Assembly: GCA_045538875.1 (NCBI GenBank)
Contig: JAZQEG010000018.1
Span: forward strand, 1-18,955
Length of the DNA: 18,955 nucleotides
Direction of reading: 5' to 3'
Source of the DNA: RGIG4708 sp045538875
GTDB lineage: Bacteria; Bacillota; Clostridia; UMGS1810
Below the pieces are notes generated by a model. The model saw only the letters and a list, made by a program, of their open reading frames with translations. It was not told where the DNA came from and searched no databases. Made by a program: the position numbers and the translations under genes. Below, in pieces: positions 1 to 5,913 of this stretch (position 1 is the first letter of the stretch; the number at the start of each line of letters is the position of its first letter).

Positions 1-18
1 AATTTTATGTTTATAACT

Positions 19-1326
19 TTAATTTTTTATATTTTTTATAATATCCTCTATCATAGAATTTTTAGATTCATCATTTTTTATATCTGTTTCAATTTTGTTG
101 ATAGCGTGTATAATTGTGCTATGATGTTTTCCTCCAAAGTAACTTCCTGTTTCTTCATGCTTTTTGTTAAGTAATTTATGAATAAGATACATAGCAATTT
201 GTCTTGGATAAGATACATTTTTTGCTTTTGTATTTGAAGAAAGTGAATTGTTTTCTAAATTAAAATACTTTTCTACATTATTAATAATAAGTTCAGGAGT
301 AATAATTTTTTCGTTAGCTTTGTTAAATTCCTTAAGTGCATCCTCTGCAAGACTTAAATTAATTTCTCTTTTCATAAGTCTGTGATATGAAACAACCATT
401 TTCATTGCACCTTCAAGCTCTCTGTTACTTGAATTGATGTTTGTTGCAATATATTTGTAAACCTCATCTGGAATTTCAACATTAAGTTTTTCGGCCTTTT
501 TTTGTAAAATTGCAATTCTTGTTTCATAATCAGGATAATCAATTTTATTACGTACCCCCGAAGCAAATCTGGTAATAAGTCTTTCTTCAATGCCATGAAG
601 TTCCTTAGGGGGTCTGTCTGCTGAAATAATTATTTGTTTGTTGTTTTGAAAAAGTTCATTAAATGTATGATGAAATTCCTTTTGTACAGCCATCATATTG
701 CTTATAAATTGTATATCATCAATCATAAGCAAATCAACAGAGCGATATTTGTTTTTAAAACTTTGTGTATCGTTATCTTTAAGAGCATTAATAAAATCAT
801 TTGCAAACTGTTCGCTTGTTATATAAAGAATTTTTTTACGTGGATTTTTAGCAACTACTTCGTGCCCTACAGCTTGCATAAGGTGAGTTTTGCCAAGCCC
901 CGGGGCACCAAATATAAACATAGGGTTATATTCACAAAAACTTCCTTCAATGCAAGCTTTTGATACAGCTTTTGCTGTAGAATAAGCAAGATTATTTGAA
1001 TCACCTTTAACAAAATTTTCAAAAGTATATAAACTATTAAGGGTTATTGTATTTTTAACAACATTTTCTTCTGTTTTACTGTCTTTTATACGAATATCTA
1101 TTTCATAATTTTCACTCGTAATATAAAGAAGTGCATTTTTTATAAGTTCTGCATATCTTTCTTCAATAACATTTTTACTATATTCGTAAGGAACCTGCAA
1201 TATTAAAATATTATCTTGCATATGAACAGGTATAATAGGTTCAATCCATGTATTAAAACTTACCTCTATAACATCTTCTTTTATTAAATTTAATACTTTA
1301 CTCCAAATATCAACCATGTCTTTCAT
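19..1326 (-). CDS. dnaA: Chromosomal replication initiator protein DnaA
   Basis: AAA+ ATPase that binds DnaA boxes at oriC, melts the origin and loads the replicative helicase; it also acts as a transcription regulator. The 435 residues match the family length. Seen in order: an N-terminal helicase-interaction domain (about 1-80), a short linker, Walker A GAPGLGKTH (140-148), Walker B with LLMIDDIQF (199-207), the box VII segment ERLITRF with Arg253 as likely arginine finger, and a C-terminal helix-turn-helix with the signature FGGKHHSTIIHAI (397-409) that reads the DnaA box. The first ATG is chosen because GGGAGA lies 6 nt upstream; an in-frame ATG three codons later is possible. It has its own promoter and three DnaA boxes in the leader, suggesting autoregulation. 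The gene is near 27% GC by hand count, well below topA. What follows dnaA lies outside the window, so dnaN cannot be checked. Confidence 0.98.
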   Translation of the reverse strand: MKDMVDIWSKVLNLIKEDVIEVSFNTWIEPIIPVHMQDNILILQVPYEYSKNVIEERYAELIKNALLYITSENYEIDIRIKDSKTEENVVKNTITLNSLYTFENFVKGDSNNLAYSTAKAVSKACIEGSFCEYNPMFIFGAPGLGKTHLMQAVGHEVVAKNPRKKILYITSEQFANDFINALKDNDTQSFKNKYRSVDLLMIDDIQFISNMMAVQKEFHHTFNELFQNNKQIIISADRPPKELHGIEERLITRFASGVRNKIDYPDYETRIAILQKKAEKLNVEIPDEVYKYIATNINSSNRELEGAMKMVVSYHRLMKREINLSLAEDALKEFNKANEKIITPELIINNVEKYFNLENNSLSSNTKAKNVSYPRQIAMYLIHKLLNKKHEETGSYFGGKHHSTIIHAINKIETDIKNDESKNSMIEDIIKNIKN

Positions 1327-1357
1327 AATAATTCTCCCAACTGTTTTATTAACAAAT

Positions 1358-1390
1358 TTATCAACGTGTTGATAACTATAATGTGGATAA
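1358..1390. promoter_or_regulatory. DnaA-box cluster, candidate oriC / dnaA autoregulatory site
   Basis: Three 9-mers sit in 33 bp: TTATCAACG at 1358-1366 (plus), TTATCAACA at 1367-1375 (minus, read in the plus strand as TGTTGATAA) and the perfect consensus TTATCCACA at 1382-1390 (minus). The first two form a head-to-head pair. They lie between the dnaA promoter and its start codon, so they could serve both origin firing and dnaA repression. Calling this the origin is inference; three boxes is few for a full oriC. Confidence 0.7.
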
Positions 1391-1431
1391 CATTTAAATA
1401 AATTTAAAAATACTTATAAATATACAATAGT

Positions 1432-1460
1432 ATTATAACATATAAATTTGCGTTTTGCAA
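1432..1460 (-). promoter_or_regulatory. dnaA promoter
   Basis: Read on the minus strand: -35 TTGCAA (1455-1460), 17-nt spacer, -10 TATAAT (1432-1437). The predicted start near 1425 gives a leader of about 100 nt that contains all three DnaA boxes. Confidence 0.65.
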
Positions 1461-1621
1461 CAATATTAATAAAAATAAATAAAAAACATTAAAATACTAA
1501 AAAAGTTAAAATTTTATAAAAATAAGGTAAAATACAATAAAATACACAATTTAATAAAATTTTTTTACTATAAAAAATTTTGGTTAAATTGTATTTAAAT
1601 ATGATGAATTTAATAAAAAAT

Positions 1622-1658
1622 AACCCCGTAAAGTTTAATAGTAAAACTTTACGGGGTT
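1622..1658 (-). terminator. Terminator of the SPFH gene
   Basis: A 15-bp perfect stem (1622-1636 with 1644-1658, core CCCCGTAAAGTTT) with a 7-nt loop lies 3 nt past the SPFH stop codon. On the minus strand a T-rich tract (TTATTTTTTATT) follows. It separates the upstream run from dnaA. Confidence 0.9.
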
Positions 1659-1661
1659 TTA

Positions 1662-2552
1662 TTAATCTTGATTTTCGTCTGTTAAAAGTTCTTTAAAAGA
1701 TGCGGCAAGCCCTGCCAAACTCTGAATTTCGCTTGGTATAATAATTTTGGTTGCTTTGCCGTCTGCCATTTTTTCAAGAGCTTCCATTGCTCTAAGTGCA
1801 ATAACAGAATTATCGGGGCAAGCTTGTTTTATTCGTTTAAGACCTTCTGCTGTGGCATTTTGAATACTGAGTATAGCTTCTGCCTCACCCTGAGCTTCTC
1901 TAATGTGAGATTCTTTTTTAGCGTCGGCACGAAGAATTGCGGCTTCTTTTTCACCTTCGGCAACAAGAATTGCAGATTTTTTTTCACCTTCAGCTTTAAG
2001 TATAAGCTCTCGTCTTTCGCGTTCGGCTTTCATTTGTCTTTCCATTGCATCTTGAATTTCTGACGGAGGAATAATGTTTTTAAGTTCTACTCTGTTTACT
2101 TTTATTCCCCACGGGTCAGTTGCTTCATCAAGAATGGAGCGCATTTTTGTATTAACTGTGTCACGGGAGGTAAGAGTTTCGTCAAGCTCTAAATCACCAA
2201 TAATGTTACGCAATGTTGTGGCAGTTAAATTTTCGATTGCTGCCATTGGTCTGTCTACTCCGTAAATAAAAAGCTTTGGGTCAGTTATCTGATAAAAAAC
2301 AACAGTGTCAATTTGCATTGTTACATTGTCTTTTGTAATAACAGGCTGTGGTGCAAAGTCAACAACCTGCTCTTTAAGGCTTACAACTTTAACAACCTTA
2401 TCAATAAACGGTATTTTTACATGCATACCTACATCCCATGTTGCATTATATGCCCCAAGCCTTTCTACAATGGCAGCATGTGCCTGAGGTACAATTTTTA
2501 TATTTGTAATAACAAGCACAACAATGAGAATTAACAATACTACTATAATCAT
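1662..2552 (-). CDS. SPFH/band-7 (stomatin/QmcA-like) membrane protein
   Basis: Membrane scaffold of the stomatin/prohibitin/flotillin/HflKC superfamily, which forms oligomeric microdomain assemblies and often modulates proteases or membrane stress responses. Seen: one hydrophobic N-terminal anchor (residues 1-18, no cleavage site), the band-7 domain with VERLGAYNATWDVGMHVKIP (29-48) and the characteristic NVTMQIDTVVFYQITDP (76-92), then a long charged Ala/Glu-rich coiled coil (about 165-235) and an ALEKMADGKATKIIIP segment near 257-272. At 296 residues it is typical of bacterial QmcA-like proteins. An AAAGGA site precedes the ATG. It follows an NfeD-like gene, a pairing conserved across bacteria, so the two probably act together in the membrane. 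Specific substrate or partner protease cannot be told from sequence. Confidence 0.93.
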   Translation of the reverse strand: MIIVVLLILIVVLVITNIKIVPQAHAAIVERLGAYNATWDVGMHVKIPFIDKVVKVVSLKEQVVDFAPQPVITKDNVTMQIDTVVFYQITDPKLFIYGVDRPMAAIENLTATTLRNIIGDLELDETLTSRDTVNTKMRSILDEATDPWGIKVNRVELKNIIPPSEIQDAMERQMKAERERRELILKAEGEKKSAILVAEGEKEAAILRADAKKESHIREAQGEAEAILSIQNATAEGLKRIKQACPDNSVIALRAMEALEKMADGKATKIIIPSEIQSLAGLAASFKELLTDENQD

Positions 2553-2566
2553 AATATTATCCTTTC

Positions 2567-2582
2567 TGCGGCAAATGCCGCA
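2567..2582 (-). other. Small GC hairpin upstream of the SPFH gene
   Basis: The perfect inverted repeat TGCGGC-AAAT-GCCGCA sits just upstream of the SPFH ribosome binding site, in an otherwise A/T-rich 88-nt gap after the NfeD-like gene. No T-tract follows on the minus strand, so it is not an obvious terminator; it may be a leader hairpin affecting mRNA stability or relative expression of the pair. Confidence 0.4.
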
Positions 2583-2640
2583 TTTAAATTTTTATATTAA
2601 ATCAGTATAAATTAAAATTTTTTACTAATTTAATAAAATA

Positions 2641-3060
2641 CTACTCTACAATTAATTTTACTCCTTTAATATCCTTAACTGTAACAATGTCACCCTTGTG
2701 TTTTTCGCTGTTGTCAAAACAAACAGCCGACCATTCCTGCCCATTTACTTTTACTTTACCTGCAAATATGTTATTTTTAATATCTTCAGTAACAACACCT
2801 GTCATACCTATTATTCTGTCTGCATTGGTAGAAGTTTTTTGAACAGCAATTTTTTTACTAACAATAGGCTTTGTAATAAAAAGGCACAAAATTGATGTTA
2901 TGGTAAACACCCATATCTGCACAAGTGTTGAACCACCCAAAAGCGATGCAACAAGTGCAATTACCGAGCCTATTACAAACCATATTGTAACCATATTAAA
3001 AGTAAAAATTTCAATTATCGAAAAAATTACAGCAATTATAATCCATAATAAATTTTGCAT
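2641..3060 (-). CDS. NfeD-like membrane protein, short form
   Basis: Short (139 aa) NfeD family protein of the type that lacks the ClpP-like serine protease domain. Seen: three hydrophobic segments (roughly 4-22, 25-43 and 47-64), then a soluble C-terminal part (about 75-139) with IIGMTGVVTEDI (83-94) and a KVNGQEWSAVC block (104-114), matching the NfeD OB-fold. Such proteins are paired with SPFH/stomatin proteins, as here, and are thought to assist membrane microdomain function; this is family knowledge rather than something seen. AAGGAGG lies 7 nt before the ATG. A terminator-like hairpin sits directly upstream of that site, so expression may depend on partial read-through from the coaD operon. 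Confidence 0.9.
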   Translation of the reverse strand: MQNLLWIIIAVIFSIIEIFTFNMVTIWFVIGSVIALVASLLGGSTLVQIWVFTITSILCLFITKPIVSKKIAVQKTSTNADRIIGMTGVVTEDIKNNIFAGKVKVNGQEWSAVCFDNSEKHKGDIVTVKDIKGVKLIVE

Positions 3061-3080
3061 AAATTTTCCTCCTTAAAAAT

Positions 3081-3121
3081 CTAAAGGAATGTTTTGCATT
3101 TATGGCACAACATTCCTTTAG
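3081..3121 (-). terminator. Intergenic hairpin, terminator or attenuator before the NfeD-like gene
   Basis: A 13-bp perfect stem (CTAAAGGAATGTT at 3081-3093 with 3109-3121) begins 6 nt past the stop of the coiled-coil gene. On the minus strand a short ATTTTT follows and then, at once, the NfeD ribosome binding site. The gap leaves little room for a separate promoter. Confidence 0.75.
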
Positions 3122-3126
3122 TTAAG

Positions 3127-3564
3127 TTATTTAAGTTCATTTCTGCTTGCCATAAGTCTGTTGCCAATTTCATTGATGTCTCTTTCAACTCTGGCGAGCA
3201 TATCATCAGCATATTTAAGTGAAGCAAGTCTTATTTCCTTACTTTCTTTTTTAGCCTTTTCGATGATTTCCTCAGCAGCTTCGTTAGCTTTTCTTGTGAT
3301 TTCGTGTTCATCAATCATAGAAATAGCTTTGTGCTCAGCTTCTTTGATTTTCATATCAGCCTGTCTTTGAGCATCTGCAAGAATTTTTTCTCTGTCATCA
3401 ATGAGATTTTTTGCACTTCTGATTTCTTCAGGCATATTAAGGCTAATGTCGTTGATTATATCAAGAAGTCTGTCTTTATCAAGAAATGTCTTTTTAACTA
3501 TAGGAATTTCAATACCTTTTTCTATACTTTCTTCGAGTTCGGCGAGCAATTCTACTACATCCAT
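3127..3564 (-). CDS. Conserved coiled-coil protein in the coaD operon (ATPase subunit H/B-like)
   Basis: A soluble 145-residue protein with no signal peptide or membrane segment. An N-terminal part has FLDKDRLLDIINDISLNMP (27-45); then a highly charged, Ala/Glu/Lys-rich helix (about 46-135, e.g. ADAQRQADMKIKEAEHKA) strongly predicts a coiled coil like F-type subunit b, V-type subunit H or DivIVA-like proteins. From memory, close relatives occur next to coaD in many Clostridia and are often labelled 'ATPase', but there is no Walker motif, so that label is not supported. AGGAGG lies 8 nt before the ATG, and the gene begins 19 nt after coaD stops, so they are cotranscribed. The function is unknown; a cytoskeletal, division or scaffold role is only a guess. 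Confidence 0.85.
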   Translation of the reverse strand: MDVVELLAELEESIEKGIEIPIVKKTFLDKDRLLDIINDISLNMPEEIRSAKNLIDDREKILADAQRQADMKIKEAEHKAISMIDEHEITRKANEAAEEIIEKAKKESKEIRLASLKYADDMLARVERDINEIGNRLMASRNELK

Positions 3565-3583
3565 TTTTTTATCCTCCTGTAAA

Positions 3584-4066
3584 TTATTTTTTTAATTTTT
3601 TTGTTATTCTCTCAATGAGAACATCAGGAACCAAATCTTTAAGATTCCCCTCATATTGTGCAATTTCTTTTACAATACTTGAACTTAAATATGAATATTT
3701 ACCACTTGTCATCATAAACAGAGTTTCAATGTTTTTTTCCAGCTTGTGATTCATAAGAGCCATCTGAAATTCGTACTCAAAGTCTGACACGGCTCTTAAA
3801 CCTCTTATAATGACAGATGCATTTTTTTGATTTAGATAGTTTACAAGCAGTCCGGAAAAGCTGTCCACTACAACGTTGTCATACATTGTGGTAACCTCTT
3901 TTATCATTTCGATTCGTTCATCGAGCGAAAAAGCGCTGTTTTTTGAACTGTTAACCAAAATTGAAACATAGACCTTGTCAAAAACACGGCTTGCTCTTTT
4001 AATAATATCCAGATGTCCGTTTGTAATAGGGTCAAAACTACCGGGATATACCGCTATTTTTTCCAT
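3584..4066 (-). CDS. coaD: Phosphopantetheine adenylyltransferase
   Basis: Transfers the adenylyl group of ATP to 4'-phosphopantetheine to give dephospho-CoA, the penultimate and controlled step of CoA synthesis, in the cytoplasm. Seen: the nucleotidyltransferase HxGH-type motif in YPGSFDPITNGHLDII (7-22), the central IIRGLRAVSDFEYEF block and the C-terminal SYLSSSIVKEIA motif. The start is the ATG at 4066, giving 160 residues, the usual family size: GGAGG lies 5 nt upstream, and MEKIAVYPGSFDP is the normal N-terminus. An ATG eight codons further upstream has no such support. It overlaps the end of rsmD by 13 nt, so translation is probably coupled. The last pathway enzyme, coaE, is also in this window at 13636-14226. 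Confidence 0.97.
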   Translation of the reverse strand: MEKIAVYPGSFDPITNGHLDIIKRASRVFDKVYVSILVNSSKNSAFSLDERIEMIKEVTTMYDNVVVDSFSGLLVNYLNQKNASVIIRGLRAVSDFEYEFQMALMNHKLEKNIETLFMMTSGKYSYLSSSIVKEIAQYEGNLKDLVPDVLIERITKKLKK

Positions 4067-4608
4067 TTTGCCTCCAACAAGCTTACACATACACTGCCGT
4101 AAAACTTTTGCCTTGTTACGCTGTACATACTGGTAAATTGAGGTATGTTGTCTTTTGCACTTTCCACTACAACAATTGCGTCATCACAGAGCAAATCATT
4201 TTTGTACAAAAGCTCAAGCACATTTGCCACATATCCCAAATCATAGGGCGGGTCAACAAAAACAATGTCAAACTTTTGTTTGCAGTTGTTTAAAAACGAC
4301 ACATAATCACTTTTTACAACAATGCTTTGCAATTCAAATTTTGCTTTTGATATATTTTTGTTTACAATATCAATTGCATCGTTGTTGCAATCAACAAAAG
4401 TACACCCTCTGGCACCGCGGCTTAAACTTTCAATCCCCATGGCTCCGCTGCCTGCAAACAGGTCAAGAACATTGGCGTCGTAAGCTTTATCAAATAACAT
4501 ATTAAAAATTGCCTGTTTTACTTTATCAAGAGTGGGTCTGGTTGAAATTCCCGGGAGGCTATTTAAATTGGTACCCCGAGCTTTGCCTGATATAACTCTC
4601 AAACACAT
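4054..4608 (-). CDS. rsmD: 16S rRNA (guanine-966-N2)-methyltransferase RsmD
   Basis: SAM-dependent methyltransferase that modifies G966 of 16S rRNA during 30S assembly. Seen: N-terminal LRVISGKARGTNL and RPTLDKVKQAIFN (24-36), SAM-binding motif LDLFAGSGAMGIE (48-60), acidic motif II (FVDCNND, 71-77) and catalytic DPPY (119-122). At 184 residues it has the family length. It is first in a leftward run with coaD and the coiled-coil gene, behind a consensus promoter; the predicted transcript start is about 20 nt before the ATG. A GGGG-type ribosome binding site lies close to the start codon. rsmD-coaD is a conserved pair in Firmicutes. Confidence 0.96.
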   Translation of the reverse strand: MCLRVISGKARGTNLNSLPGISTRPTLDKVKQAIFNMLFDKAYDANVLDLFAGSGAMGIESLSRGARGCTFVDCNNDAIDIVNKNISKAKFELQSIVVKSDYVSFLNNCKQKFDIVFVDPPYDLGYVANVLELLYKNDLLCDDAIVVVESAKDNIPQFTSMYSVTRQKFYGSVCVSLLEAKWKK

Positions 4609-4635
4609 ACCACCCCTATGATAATTAGTATATAC

Positions 4636-4664
4636 ATTATAACTTTTTTATTAAAATATGTCAA
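4636..4664 (-). promoter_or_regulatory. Consensus sigma-A promoter of the rsmD-coaD run
   Basis: On the minus strand TTGACA (4659-4664), exactly 17 nt, then TATAAT (4636-4641): a full match to consensus at both boxes, ending about 28 nt before the rsmD ATG. Confidence 0.88.
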
Positions 4665-4775
4665 TACTTTTTACCTATTATAATAAAGGAAAATAAAAAA
4701 ATATAAAAAAACTCTTTACAAAACGATATTTTTATAGTAATTTAAATAATAGAGCATTTTTGGGGGTTTTAAAAT

Positions 4776-5876
4776 TTGGACAAAATTAATTTGTGGCTGT
4801 GGCTTGACAATATAGCGGCCTTAAGCAAAAAATCAAAATTAAATCTTTATGAAAAGTTTGAAAATATATATAGTATATATGAAGCAACAAGGCAAGATTA
4901 CGAAAATTGTGAATTTAAACTTTCTAAAGAGGCTATTGACAATCTTTGCATAAAAGAATTTGATTTTGAATATCTTTTTAAAAAATACAAACAGCTAAAT
5001 ATTAAGCCTGTATCTATTGATATGGACGAATACCCGCAAATGCTAAAAAGCACAGGTGAAGCACCTGTTGTAATTTATTGCAGAGGCAATTTTATTAACC
5101 TCAACCAAAAAATGTGTGTGTCGGTAGTGGGTGCACGAAGGCTTTCGGTTTATGGCAAAACACACGGCTACAACATAGCAAAGCAAATGGCACAAAAAGG
5201 TGCAATAATTGTTAGCGGTATGGCGTGGGGTATCGACACAATGGCACATCTTGGTGCTCTTGATGCAGACATGCCCACAATTGCTGTGCTTGGCTGCGGG
5301 CCCGATGTGGTATACCCCGCATCCAACAAAAAGCTTATGGAGCGCATAATGCAAACAGGCATGATAATAAGCGAATATCCTCTTGGTACCACTGCGCAAA
5401 ACTTTACATTTCCTGAGCGCAACAAAATTGTTGCAGGCCTTTCGGTGGCAACTGTTGTTGTAGAGGCAAGTATAAAAAGCGGCTCTCTTATTACAGCAGA
5501 GCTTGCAAAAAAATACAAAAGAGGCGTTTTTGCAGTCCCTGGCAACATCGACTCAGAGCATTCAAAAGGGACAAACCATCTTATAAAAAACGGCGCAGGG
5601 CTTGTTACCTGCGGCGATGATGTAATAAATTGCTTTGCTGAGCATAAAGATAAGCTAATAAAAAAACAAATTAAAACAAAGCCTATTAGTAATGTAAAAA
5701 AAGGTTCTTTTGAGGAACAAAAAATTCTTTCGTGCCTGGGTAACACCCCAGTTTCAATAGATGATTTGTGCGAGAGGAGCGGCATTGATATTGCAGTGTT
5801 AAATTCAAAGCTGCTCATTATGGAAATTCAGGGCAAAATTGCAAAGCATCCTGGCAACCGATACAGTATCCGTTGA
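4776..5876 (+). CDS. dprA: DNA-processing protein DprA
   Basis: Binds incoming single-stranded DNA in natural transformation, protects it and loads RecA. Seen in 366 residues (normal): an N-terminal helical, SAM-like part (about 1-70), the Rossmann-type DprA core with VVGAR (117-121), SGMAWGID (147-154), GCGPDVVYP (173-181), the RNKIVAGLS block (215-223), SGSLITAEL (235-243) and VFAVPG (251-256), and a C-terminal winged helix (about 310-366). The start is TTG, with GGGGG 9 nt upstream and no better start nearby. It opens the dprA-topA-trmFO string; topA's start follows 37 nt after its stop. The upstream gap has only a weak candidate promoter (TTTACA-N17-TAATTT at 4715-4743). dprA occurs in many species not known to be competent. 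Confidence 0.96.
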   Translation: MDKINLWLWLDNIAALSKKSKLNLYEKFENIYSIYEATRQDYENCEFKLSKEAIDNLCIKEFDFEYLFKKYKQLNIKPVSIDMDEYPQMLKSTGEAPVVIYCRGNFINLNQKMCVSVVGARRLSVYGKTHGYNIAKQMAQKGAIIVSGMAWGIDTMAHLGALDADMPTIAVLGCGPDVVYPASNKKLMERIMQTGMIISEYPLGTTAQNFTFPERNKIVAGLSVATVVVEASIKSGSLITAELAKKYKRGVFAVPGNIDSEHSKGTNHLIKNGAGLVTCGDDVINCFAEHKDKLIKKQIKTKPISNVKKGSFEEQKILSCLGNTPVSIDDLCERSGIDIAVLNSKLLIMEIQGKIAKHPGNRYSIR

Positions 5877-5913
5877 CAAATATCTGTTTGCTTATAGAAG
5901 GGAGAATATAAAA

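Larger units (their letters stand above)
1327..1661. other. Gene-free AT-rich region upstream of dnaA
   Basis: This 335-nt gap holds the dnaA ribosome binding site, the DnaA-box cluster (1358-1390), the dnaA promoter (1432-1460), an almost pure A/T stretch at about 1470-1620 that could act as a DNA-unwinding element, and the terminator of the SPFH gene (1622-1658). No ORF or RNA gene is visible. The canonical Firmicutes neighbours rpmH and rnpA are not here. Confidence 0.6.

Noticed and set aside
4679..4743. Promoter for dprA
   Set aside because: TATAAT at 4679-4684 has no -35 at proper spacing, and TTTACA-N17-TAATTT (4715-4743) matches poorly at -10; not called as a feature.
5168..5818. Long antisense ORF (216 codons) opposite dprA
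   Set aside because: It lies entirely within dprA, shows no domain or ribosome binding site, and its composition mirrors dprA codons; a shadow frame.
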